NCBI RefSeq assembly: GCF_020166395.1
Contig: NZ_JAIQXU010000002.1
Coordinates: forward strand, 186,001 to 250,000
Length of the DNA: 64,000 nt
DNA from: Deinococcus betulae
Lineage (GTDB): Bacteria > Deinococcota > Deinococci > Deinococcales > Deinococcaceae
Direction of reading: 5' to 3'
Made by a program: the position numbers and the translations under genes. How positions within the stretch are numbered: the first letter of the stretch is position 1; every line of letters starts with the position of its first letter. The notes under the pieces were generated by a model that was not told where the DNA came from, did not search any database, and worked only from the letters and a program-made list of their open reading frames with translations. Shown here piece after piece: positions 24,396-32,124 of the stretch.

Positions 24396-27300
24396 TCAGA
24401 GCGCGCTCCAGTGGCCTGGGGGCAAACCGTGTTGCTCCCGCACTTGCTGGGCGGCCAGCTGGTGAGCCAGGTCGTCACCCGCCTCTTGCTTGGCCCGCAG
24501 GTCGTGCAGCCGCGCCTGCCACGCCACATTGGGGGCGGCCTGAAGCAACGCCTCGGCCTCGTCTAGTGGCGCCTGCGCGTCTTCCCTCCGCTTCAGCGCC
24601 ATCAGGATGGCCGCTTCTTCCAGGGCGCGCAGGGCGAGCAGATGCGCGGGAAAGGCCCGCCCGTCCCTGGTCAGCGCCAGCTCGGCCAGAGCGCCTTCCA
24701 ACTGGCCGCCCAGACGCAGGGTCCGGGCCTGCAAGACCGGGAAGAATCCCAGAAGCGCGCTGTGGTCGGGGCTATGGGTACGGTGGGCATGGGCATGGAG
24801 CCGCGCGGCCAGGTCCAGGTCACCCGAAAGATGCGCCACCATGATCTGACTGAACAGCAGGGCCACCCGCTCGCCGTGGTTGGCGTCCAGGCGGCTCAGG
24901 TGCTGCTCGCCGCGCGCAACACTCGCCTGGGCCGCCTCCACCTCACCCAGTTCGCATTGCACCCGCGCCAGTTTCGCCAGGCTGGAGCCGGCGCGCAGTA
25001 GGTCGCCCCGGCGCAGGTGCAGGGCCTCGGCCCGTTCCAGATGCGCCGTGGCCTCACGGGGGGAGGCGGCACTGAGGGCCAGCCCCAGCCCTTCCTGGGC
25101 CTTGGCCTGCCACTCCAGAGACGCGGCGCGCTCGCCCAGGTCAGCGAGGCGGCGCAGATGGTCACGCACCTCCGCGTGGTGGCCACGGATGTAGGCCACC
25201 AGCGCCAGACCCTCGGTCAGCTGGGCCTCGACCAGCCACGTCTCACGCCCAGGCTCGGCGGCGCGCAGGGCCGATAGGCCGGCCTGCACCGCCGGCTCTA
25301 TCTGCTCCACGTCAATCGTGGACTCGACTGCCCGGTAGGTCTGCATAAAGGCAGTCGCCCGTTCCAGTGGCGTCACGGCCCGGTCGTGCAGAGCGCGCAC
25401 TGCGTCTGCATGGCCAGGGTCATCCATGTTGGCCAGCACCTCTGCCCGCAGCGCCAGCGCCCCAAAGGCCGCCCGCTCGTCCACCGGCCCAAAATGTTCG
25501 GCGGCCTGGGCAAAATACTGCGCGGCCTCGACCTGACGCGCGGCGTGCCAAGCAGACTGACCGGCCCGCAGCAGCCACGGCGCCGCCTGCGCCGCGTCGC
25601 CCCCAGCCAGCCAGTGTCCCGCCACGCGGGCCGGCGCGGCGCGTTCGCCCCCGCCCATCACCCGCGCCGCCGCGCGGTGCAGCAGCCGGCGCACACCCTC
25701 GGGGATTTCCTGCCGCAGAGCCTCGGCCACGAGGTCGTGTTCAAACCGCTCGCCCACCACAATCTGCGCCGTTTCCAGTTCTTCCCAGGCGGCGGCCACA
25801 TCCAGCAGCGGCGCGCGCAGGGTCTCGGCCACCAGTTCCAGGTCAAAGTCGCTGCCCAGGACGGCGGCGGCGCGGGCCGCCTGAAGAGCCGGCGCGGAGA
25901 GCCGACCCAGCCGCCCAGAGATCACCGCGCCTGCTTTTTCAGGCAGGGGCAGCGCCTCGGGCAACGTGCCTGTCTGGGCCTGCGCTTCATGGAGGCTGCG
26001 CACCGTTTCCAGCAGCAGCAGAGGGTTGCCCCCGGTGAAGCGCCTCAGCCGCTCGGGCAGTTGCGCGTCCAGGGGCAACTCCAGCTGTTCCAGCAGGCCC
26101 TGAACATCCTCTTCGCCCAGTGGCCCCACCTCAATGAGTTCGACCAGGCCTCCACTCACCAGCGCCTGAAGCATGCCGGTCAGCAGGGGCGAGAGTTCAC
26201 CTTTGCGGAAGATGTGGATGGTCCGGTACGGGGCGTCGGGCTGCCCCCACCCCAGCTGGGCGAACACAAATCCGCCCGCCTCCACACTGGCCTCGTCCAT
26301 AAACTGCACGTCGTCAAATACCATGTGGCGCAGGCCCCGCTGCACCGCCGCACCCAGCACCTCGACCTTGGCACGCCAGAACCGCAGTTTCTGCTCCTCA
26401 GAGACGATAGGTGCGGGGGTGCCGCCCAGGCCCGGCAGCAGACGTGAGAGTTCCTCGCGTATCCAGGGGGCCAGGGGCAGGTCTGGATAGGCAGCGAGTA
26501 CCTGCCCGTAAGTCCGGGCGTGGGTGGCATACAGCAGCCCCGCGTCGCCTGGCCGGCCCTCAAAGCGCATGCCGCCGCCGTGGGCCGCCAGAAAATCAAG
26601 TGCCAGGCGCGTTTTCCCGGCACCCGGATCGCCAGTCAGGATGATGCCCTGTCCACGTTCCCACGCGGCGGCCATACGCGCCCAGACATCGGCGCGGCCC
26701 ACCAGCACGGGTGGGCGGCGCACCGCCAGCGGAATGCGGGCGGCGGCCGGTGCCGCAGAGGGCGCCACCGAGCCTCGGTCAATCAAGCTGGCCAGCTCGC
26801 GCGTCTCGGGCAGAGGGCTGACCCCCAGTTCGCGCGACAGGACCTCCTGGCAGCGGTGGTAGGCCTTCAGGGCCGCTGGGCGGTCCCCGGCCAGGTAATG
26901 CAGGCGCATCAGTCGGCGCCAGGCGTCTTCGGACAGCGGGTCAAGGTCCAGCAGACGCCGGGTCAGGTCCAGTGCACTGTCCAGGGCGCCGGCTTCCTCA
27001 GCCTCGGTGGCGCGCCGGGCCAGGTGTCCGGCGCGGGCCAGGTCCAGGCGCTCACGCCAGGCCAGCAGCCACTCGGCCAGGTCAGGCTGCTCGTCAAAGC
27101 CCAGACCGTCCAGTAGCGGCCCGCTGGGAACGTCGGCGCCGCCCTCCTCCCAGCCTTGAAGGTCAGAAGAGAGGGCCGGTCCCAGCGCCACCGCTTCACC
27201 CGCCTGCACCAGCCCTGGGTCATGACTTTTGCCTATGCGGCGCAGCAGATGAACCAGATTGTTCCGGGCGGCTGCCTCGGGCGTGTCAGGCCACAGGAGC

Positions 27301-27449
27301 CCAGCCAGCCGTGAGCGCGAGGTCGGACCTTCCAGCGTCAGGTAAACCAGCAACGCCAGGGTGCGCGCCTCGCAGCGGACCGCCTGCCCGGTCGGGTCTA
27401 GAAGGCGCGGTTTGCCGAAGGCCAGAAGCTGCCAGGGCGCGCTGTTCAT
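24396..27449 (-). CDS. BTAD/AAA/TPR transcriptional regulator (AfsR/SARP-like)
   Basis: 1017 residues from the ATG at 27449; a TTG six codons earlier is the only longer choice. The N-terminal ~90 residues are an OmpR/SARP-like winged helix (WQLLAFGKPRLLD, ARTLALLVYLTLEG), followed by a bacterial transcriptional activation domain to ~235 (LDLTRRLLDLDPLSEDAWRR, ALKAYHRCQEVLSRELG). Residues ~250-560 are an AAA/NB-ARC-type ATPase with Walker A GDPGAGKT and Walker B HMVFDDVQFMD. The remainder is TPR-like helices. Such proteins activate transcription after nucleotide-controlled assembly. No ligand or target can be read. It is the nearest large regulator to the genes sharing the CATCGGNCCATCATCC motif, but a link is speculation. 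Confidence 0.88.
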   Translation of the reverse strand: MNSAPWQLLAFGKPRLLDPTGQAVRCEARTLALLVYLTLEGPTSRSRLAGLLWPDTPEAAARNNLVHLLRRIGKSHDPGLVQAGEAVALGPALSSDLQGWEEGGADVPSGPLLDGLGFDEQPDLAEWLLAWRERLDLARAGHLARRATEAEEAGALDSALDLTRRLLDLDPLSEDAWRRLMRLHYLAGDRPAALKAYHRCQEVLSRELGVSPLPETRELASLIDRGSVAPSAAPAAARIPLAVRRPPVLVGRADVWARMAAAWERGQGIILTGDPGAGKTRLALDFLAAHGGGMRFEGRPGDAGLLYATHARTYGQVLAAYPDLPLAPWIREELSRLLPGLGGTPAPIVSEEQKLRFWRAKVEVLGAAVQRGLRHMVFDDVQFMDEASVEAGGFVFAQLGWGQPDAPYRTIHIFRKGELSPLLTGMLQALVSGGLVELIEVGPLGEEDVQGLLEQLELPLDAQLPERLRRFTGGNPLLLLETVRSLHEAQAQTGTLPEALPLPEKAGAVISGRLGRLSAPALQAARAAAVLGSDFDLELVAETLRAPLLDVAAAWEELETAQIVVGERFEHDLVAEALRQEIPEGVRRLLHRAAARVMGGGERAAPARVAGHWLAGGDAAQAAPWLLRAGQSAWHAARQVEAAQYFAQAAEHFGPVDERAAFGALALRAEVLANMDDPGHADAVRALHDRAVTPLERATAFMQTYRAVESTIDVEQIEPAVQAGLSALRAAEPGRETWLVEAQLTEGLALVAYIRGHHAEVRDHLRRLADLGERAASLEWQAKAQEGLGLALSAASPREATAHLERAEALHLRRGDLLRAGSSLAKLARVQCELGEVEAAQASVARGEQHLSRLDANHGERVALLFSQIMVAHLSGDLDLAARLHAHAHRTHSPDHSALLGFFPVLQARTLRLGGQLEGALAELALTRDGRAFPAHLLALRALEEAAILMALKRREDAQAPLDEAEALLQAAPNVAWQARLHDLRAKQEAGDDLAHQLAAQQVREQHGLPPGHWSAL

Positions 27450-27457
27450 GATTTCTG

Positions 27458-27463
27458 ATGATA
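27458..27463 (-). promoter_or_regulatory. -10 box close to the BTAD regulator start
   Basis: TATCAT on the minus strand, eight bases before the ATG at 27449, which would give a leader of only one or two bases. Confidence 0.4.
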
Positions 27464-27796
27464 ACAAGCTGGTCGTAGCAAAAGGGGCGAAACCTTAGTT
27501 GCAGGTCTGCATCGGCTGTGGCCTGCTCTCAAGATCGCGCAAGTGAAAGTGAGTGGGCGCATATGAGGCCCCGCCGTCGCCAGGCGTTTATCCACAGGAG
27601 TAAGAGGGTGGGTCTGCCTGAGCACACCGGAACCAGACAGAACCGTCTACAGCAGCTGTGGCAGGAAAGCTGCTGTCCCACGCCAGCGGGCCGGCCAGGG
27701 AAGAGACAGGTCGGCCCGCCGCTGCACGCCACCATTATTTGCTGCCACGTTAGGCCATCACCAGCGGCCCACTCAGGCCACCTCAACAGGAACCTC
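27464..27796. other. intergenic region before the broken family member
   Basis: No gene is supported. At 27746-27762 the sequence CACGTTAGGCCATCACC looks like a decayed copy of the shared promoter motif, in keeping with the damaged gene it precedes. Confidence 0.4.
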
Positions 27797-28585
27797 ATGC
27801 ACACCACCCGACTGCTTTTGCTAGCGCTGGCCAAAATCACCCTTCCAGGCTGTGGCAGGCCAGGCACCGTCACGCCAGGACCAGCTGAACCTGGCCCCAT
27901 CCAGTTCGCGCCCCAGGTGCAGCGGCCCGACGTCATAAGCGATGTGGTGCGCGACGCAGCCGGGCAGCCTCTGGCCGGGACCGAAGGCTGGGCCGACAAC
28001 ACCGTCTCCTCCGACATGAGCGTGTTGGGCACGACCGACGCGGGTGGCCGCTACGCCCTGGACCTGCCGCACAACGTGGGCACCTGGCGACCCAGCGCAA
28101 AGATCAGCCGGCCCGAGCATGGGCAGACTTCCACTTTCACGGTGTATCCGACGACCGCTCGGCGTTTCAGGCGAGAACGGGCGCCACGCGTGACTTCGTG
28201 TGGCGTATTCGGGGGGAATATTGCGGCAGCGTGCTGGGCCACCTGGTCAACGTGTGCTCCGGTGACGGCGAGGTGGACTGGGACAGCCTGAAACTGACCT
28301 TCACGCCTCAGGGACTCCCGATCGGCGGCCTCCTTGAAGCGGACGCTGAGGGGCGGAAAGGTTACCGACGTGCCAGTGGACACGTACTGCGTCTCGGCCA
28401 CACATGCGCCTGAAGGAACGCGGGCACCCGTTGACGTGCGGGCTGAGGGACAGTTTGAATCCACCGCCGCCTCAACAGTCACGTTCCGCGAAAACCCATT
28501 ATGGCGTCCGGATGGACCTGTCCGTCCGCCGCCAGTGACCCAGAACTTCCAGCCGCGTGCTGACCAGCAGCACGGGGTCCAGTGA
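27797..28585 (+). pseudogene. frameshifted carboxypeptidase-regulatory-like lipoprotein, paralogue 3
   Basis: ATG 27797 (AGGAA upstream) opens a lipoprotein signal MHTTRLLLLALAKITLPGC. The frame carries the family domain (VVRDAAGQPLAGTEGWADN, GGRYALDLPHNVGTWRPSAK) until about 28149, where comparison with the 15446 paralogue (YPNDRAAFQ) shows one base missing before GACGACCGCTCGGCG. The next frame continues with DFVWRIRGEY and LKLTFTPQGLPIGG to about 28355. One extra base in the G/A-rich run there restores the first frame, which then reads KVTDVPVDTYCVSA. Two compensating shifts leave most of the protein out of frame. This is either a decaying duplicate or two sequencing errors. Confidence 0.75.
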
Positions 28586-28600
28586 AGCCCCACGCTCTCG

Positions 28601-28634
28601 CACCATCGGGCCATCATCCATCCCTGCCTACAGT
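28601..28634 (+). promoter_or_regulatory. shared promoter motif, site 3
   Basis: CACCATCGGGCCATCATCC, nine bases, then TACAGT (28629-28634, TANNNT). The motif ends 60 bases before ATG 28680. Confidence 0.65.
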
Positions 28635-28679
28635 CCAGGCATCACCAACGGCGCTCCAGACGCCCACAGGAGGAACCCC

Positions 28680-29441
28680 ATGCGCAGCACCCAACTGATT
28701 TTGACCGCCTTTGCCCTGCTCACCCTCTCGGCCTGTGGCGGCAGCGCCACCAGTCAGCCTGCACCCGCGTCGCCCGGTCCTCAGCAACCCGCACCCACGG
28801 CACCCGGCGCCGTGTCCGCCTGGACCATGACCGGCACCGTGAAAACAGAAGCCGGCGAGCCGCTGGCAGGCGTGCGGGTCTTTGCTGACCACACCGCGTT
28901 TTACAACATGAATGCAGAGGGCGTTACCGACGCGCAGGGCCGCTACACCGTGGCCCTGGCCCACCAGCCCGGCAGCTGGGCCGCCGGCGCCTACATGAAC
29001 CTCAAAGTAGGCGAGCAGACTTTCGAGGCACGCCTGAAGCCCAACGACGACACGTCCTTTGACGGCTCGAAGGGCGCCGTCCGGGATTTCACCTTTAAGG
29101 CCAGCGACGCCCCAGCGGGCAAAGTCAACACGTATATCGCGCATTCCAACGTTGAACTGGATTACGACACCCTGGTCTTCACCTTCACACCTGATGGGCC
29201 GAATGTCATGGGCAGCACGGCACCGTTTACGCGCCCTTTCGTAGATGGCTACGGGGTGCAGAATGTGCCACTGGGCCGCTACCGGGTCAGTGCGGTACAC
29301 GTCCTGAATGGAACCCGGCAGCAGCTCCTTCTGAGTTCTGACGACCAGGAAGAATTTGCGACCAGTGTGCTGGCCCTGTTCCACGACAACCATGACCGCT
29401 ACGGCATCACGATGGAACTGAGCCTCAAGAACCCGGAGTAA
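28680..29441 (+). CDS. carboxypeptidase-regulatory-like lipoprotein, paralogue 4
   Basis: 253 residues from ATG 28680 with AGGAGG upstream. Lipobox LSAC (Cys19), then a Pro/Ala-rich stretch to ~45. The family unit follows: TMTGTVKTEAGEPLAGVRV, FADHTAFYNMNAEGVTDAQG, FDGSKGAVRDFTFKASDAP, LVFTFTPDGPNVMG, VPLGRYRVSAVHVLNGTRQ. It is most like the 11343-12383 paralogue (same FADHTAFYNMNA and SHSNVE-type segments) but is lipid-anchored and lacks its extra domain. Function unknown. A strong terminator follows. Confidence 0.75.
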   Translation: MRSTQLILTAFALLTLSACGGSATSQPAPASPGPQQPAPTAPGAVSAWTMTGTVKTEAGEPLAGVRVFADHTAFYNMNAEGVTDAQGRYTVALAHQPGSWAAGAYMNLKVGEQTFEARLKPNDDTSFDGSKGAVRDFTFKASDAPAGKVNTYIAHSNVELDYDTLVFTFTPDGPNVMGSTAPFTRPFVDGYGVQNVPLGRYRVSAVHVLNGTRQQLLLSSDDQEEFATSVLALFHDNHDRYGITMELSLKNPE

Positions 29442-29459
29442 ACGATCTTTCCCTTTCAG

Positions 29460-29486
29460 GCCGCCCGAGTTGGGCGGCTTTTGTGT
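29460..29486 (+). terminator. intrinsic terminator after paralogue 4
   Basis: 7-bp GC stem GCCGCCC / GGGCGGC with a 5-base loop, followed by TTTTGTGTT, 18 bases after the stop. Confidence 0.9.
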
Positions 29487-29533
29487 TGCTCTGGCCTTTT
29501 GGCACCTGTTGGGCATATGGAGTCTGGTTCGCC

Positions 29534-29615
29534 CTGTACCGAGTTATAGGTTTGACCCGACGGTAAAGAGAAGGAAAAAGCACGGGTTTCCGGGAATGAG
29601 CGGAAGCCGTATCAG
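29534..29615 (-). repeat. dispersed intergenic repeat, copy B (short form, 82 bp)
   Basis: On the minus strand CTGATACGGCTTCCGC, then CCCGGAAACCCGTG, a TTTTTCCTTCTC tract and an end reading CTCGGTACAG. It aligns with copy A at both ends and in the core but lacks the internal 7-base-loop hairpin. It is not next to a stop codon. Confidence 0.7.
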
Positions 29616-29972
29616 ACCCCCACGCGGAGGTGTCCCAAGCTCTCCAATGCCGTCCTGGACAGGCAGCTCTGACCTGCGTTGAACGAATTGACAGAACGGG
29701 GGCGGGGCGTGTGCCCCTGCTGGTTGGTGGACTGCACAAACGGCACTTCAGACGGATATGCCATTGCCTGTGCGGAGGCTAAACACCTGGCGCCGACGCC
29801 TGCCCTAGCACCCGTGTAGAGCTTTCGCAAACCGCCAGACCTGATCTGCCCACGTCTTTCCCTCGCCAGCACATCCTCTTCAGTCTTTCCCCAGACCGAT
29901 CATTCGCCTATCATCCTCTCTTTTCTACCGTGGGGGCAGTTCAAGACCGACGTGGCCACCCAGGAGACCCTT
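29616..29972. other. intergenic stretch upstream of the two-domain exported protein
   Basis: No gene was seen. TATCAT at about 29910-29915 is a possible -10 for the downstream gene, about 60 bases before its start; the -35 is unclear. Confidence 0.4.
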
Positions 29973-30980
29973 ATGACCAAGACAACTGCCCTTTGCCTTC
30001 TTCCCTTCCTCGCCGCCCTGACGCTGGGCGGAGCCGGACAGGCACAGACCACCACCGCCCCGCCCCGGGTTGTCCTGGGCACCACGCAGCAGGACGGTGT
30101 GGTGGCAAAGCTGGGCGAAACCTTCACCCTCGGTAAGGCCAGCCCCCTGAATTTCACGCTCCTGAGCGCCGACTACAGCGTGGGGCGCGTGGTTATCGGC
30201 AACACCGTGTACTTTCCCAAAGTGGGCGAGAAACTGCTGGTCCTCCACTACACCGTTCACAACCCGCAGTCGCGCGACGTGCGTTACTACTGGCCCGACC
30301 TGACTTTTACAGCCGTGGACGCCCAGGACCGCAACTACCCCTTCGCCCAGGCCGTCGCCCGCGAGGGCACCAGCGAGCGGCTGGAACTGAACCTCAAGCC
30401 GGCCCAGAAGGTGCAGGTCATGACCGTCATCCGCGTGCCAGCCGCTGGCGTGGTCCCCAAGCTGATGGTGGCGCGGGAGGCCGCCCTGCTGCGCTACGAC
30501 CTGCGCGGCCAGGTGCGCAAACTCGCCGCTGGCCTGGCCGACCCGGCCGACGCCAGTGGCGCGACCCCGCTGGCGCAGTTACCAGCCACCATGAACGCCT
30601 TCCGCTCACTGGAGCGCTTTGACGTGCGGCTGGACGAAGTGAAGTTTACGAATGACATGCTGGGCGGCAAAGCCCCGCCAGCCGGGCAGCGCTATCTGAG
30701 TGCGACGTTTACCCTGCGGAGCATGGAGCCGCGCGGCAGCCGGTACGCCTGGTCAGACTTTAAGCCAGTCCTGAAAGACGCCGATGGCGAGCGGGTCGAA
30801 TACAACCAGATGCTGCTCAAGGCCAGCCGTGACGAAAAGGCCGTCGGCACGCTGGAAGCCGGGGAAGAGGTCCGGGTGCGTTTTTACTTTGCTCTGCCAG
30901 CGAACGTGAACGCGCAGAGCCTGAGCTTGACGGACGGCGCTGGTCGGCCCCTGCTCTTCGACATCAGCAGCGCCCGCTAA
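29973..30980 (+). CDS. exported protein with two DUF4352-like beta domains
   Basis: 335 residues from ATG 29973 (AGGAG upstream). Signal peptide with cleavage likely after GGAGQAQ (residues 19-25). Two immunoglobulin-like units follow: residues ~50-165 (GEKLLVLHYTVHNPQSRDVR, DLTFTAVDAQDRNYPF, VMTVIRVPA) and ~215-330 (QRYLSATFTLRSMEPRGSRY, FKPVLKDADGERVEY, EEVRVRFYFALPA). The order of strands and the phrase types match DUF4352-like exported domains, whose role is not known. Monocistronic, with a terminator downstream. Confidence 0.65.
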   Translation: MTKTTALCLLPFLAALTLGGAGQAQTTTAPPRVVLGTTQQDGVVAKLGETFTLGKASPLNFTLLSADYSVGRVVIGNTVYFPKVGEKLLVLHYTVHNPQSRDVRYYWPDLTFTAVDAQDRNYPFAQAVAREGTSERLELNLKPAQKVQVMTVIRVPAAGVVPKLMVAREAALLRYDLRGQVRKLAAGLADPADASGATPLAQLPATMNAFRSLERFDVRLDEVKFTNDMLGGKAPPAGQRYLSATFTLRSMEPRGSRYAWSDFKPVLKDADGERVEYNQMLLKASRDEKAVGTLEAGEEVRVRFYFALPANVNAQSLSLTDGAGRPLLFDISSAR

Positions 30981-31020
30981 AGCTCTTCAGACCGTTGCCT
31001 AACCAGACCAATTCTCAGGG

Positions 31021-31051
31021 GTGAGCCGCTGACAAACGGCTCACTTCGTCT
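31021..31051 (+). terminator. terminator of the two-domain exported protein
   Basis: 8-bp stem GTGAGCCG / CGGCTCAC with an 8-base loop followed by TTCGTCT, 41 bases past the stop. Confidence 0.7.
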
Positions 31052-31575
31052 AGCTCTAGAAAGTTGCCCAGCGGCGCCCAGGCGTGAGGTACATCCACCG
31101 CTGTCCGTTGAAAGGCGGAACAGGCAGCGTCCGTGGCTGGCAAGCGTTCAATGTTGACTTCTGGTGGCTGTGCTACTTCCGCTCCCTGAACCAGGAAAGT
31201 TAGAAACGACGCTCTGCTGGATCTGCCACGCCAACGAGGGCTTACAGGTCCAGGCAGGCTGGGTGGTGGGTTGGCCCTGAGACTGTATGGCGTTAGTCGC
31301 CCCGACCTCTCCCACAGCCACCAGAGCCCGTGGGCCAACCCAACCAATCGGTAACACCGCCCGACAGAGCAGAGTGCCGGTTCGGACATCCGTTCCCAGA
31401 CTGCCCAACGGCCCGCAACAGCGGCAGGGTTCAGGACTCAAGATCAGGCCGTTTACAGAAAAACACCGCGCCTTTCCTATGAGTAAGCGCAACGCAAGAT
31501 CTCCGCGTCAGCTACAGCGACCAGCGGCGTCGCCTGCGTCATGTCAAGACAGGAAAAATCTGCCAGGCGTGCCGC
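31052..31575. other. 524-bp stretch without a supported gene
   Basis: Overlapping minus-strand open frames cover much of this stretch but have no ribosome binding site, no recognisable domain and no homology to neighbours that I can see. It might be a degraded gene; nothing more can be supported. Confidence 0.35.
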
Positions 31576-31788
31576 TCAGCGCCGGACCAGTTCGCCGTAC
31601 AGGTGGTCAATACATTCGTCAATGCTGGCGAAGTAGCGCCGCTCGCCCAGGGCGCCTTCTCTGCAGGAGGCGCGCCATGTGGAGCCTGTCGGTTGGTCCC
31701 CAGACTCGTGCCAGATGCGCAGAACGTACACCCGGCCCTGGGGTGCTGGGTCAGTGGTGGAAGGCAGTGTGGGCAAATCCTTGGACAT
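31576..31788 (-). CDS. 70-aa acidic small protein
   Basis: MSKDLPTLPSTTDPAPQGRV then VYVLRIWHESGDQ and a C-terminal GERRYFASIDECIDHLYGEL. AAGGAG precedes the ATG at 31788 by six bases. The pattern (strand LRIWxE, short loop, Trp-Arg-x-Ser, GERRYFxSxDE, helix) resembles short proteins I have seen in cyanobacteria and Chloroflexi beside larger genes, but I cannot name a family or function. It is divergent from the 18-kb beta-sandwich operon and carries the motif shared with the secreted carboxypeptidase-regulatory-like genes. The frame is open upstream to 31956, but the ribosome binding site and motif favour 31788. Confidence 0.7.
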   Translation of the reverse strand: MSKDLPTLPSTTDPAPQGRVYVLRIWHESGDQPTGSTWRASCREGALGERRYFASIDECIDHLYGELVRR

Positions 31789-31807
31789 GGCGGCTCCTTG
31801 TTTCAGC

Positions 31808-31840
31808 AAGGTAGAGGCCCCAGGATGATGGGCCGATGAC
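31808..31840 (-). promoter_or_regulatory. shared promoter motif, site 4
   Basis: Minus strand: GTCATCGGCCCATCATCC, nine bases, then TACCTT (TANNNT). Here the motif ends 33 bases before the start codon, closer than at the other three sites. Confidence 0.65.
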
Positions 31841-31957
31841 ACGGCCAGCAAAGCTGCGCAGACCTGCGGCAGATAGGGCAGGGTGCACCCTCTGGTCCAA
31901 ACGCCTCTGCGTGAATCCGGCGCCATCTGGGGCCGGTTGACCAAGTCGCCCGGCACA

Positions 31958-31986
31958 GATCACGGGCTGATCACGGGTGCCGTGAT
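31958..31986 (+). promoter_or_regulatory. direct-repeat/palindrome cluster upstream of the beta-sandwich operon
   Basis: GATCACGGG occurs twice with an 11-base period (31958 and 31969), and the second copy is part of the perfect dyad ATCACGG-GTG-CCGTGAT (31970-31986). It lies about 140 bases before the first operon gene, just downstream of a TTGACC (31937-31942). This is a candidate operator; the cognate regulator is unknown. Confidence 0.4.
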
Positions 31987-32124
31987 GCACTGAGCGCGGC
32001 GCATTCGGATGAACCAGAGCCGGCCAGGCAGGGTCACAGGGACCAGGTCCGCCGCATCAGCCTGAGTCTCCGGGCGCAGCTGGGCGCCGGTCCAGCGCCT
32101 TGATTCCGTTCAGGAGGCGAACTT

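Noticed and set aside
24396..27449. The BTAD regulator as the binder of the CATCGGNCCATCATCC motif
   Set aside because: There is only proximity to support it; the repeat period of that motif (8 bases) does not match the usual 11-base period of SARP sites.
31052..31575. Possible insertion-sequence remnant
   Set aside because: The stretch looks abandoned, but no transposase motif, terminal inverted repeat or target duplication could be seen, so no mobile element is claimed.
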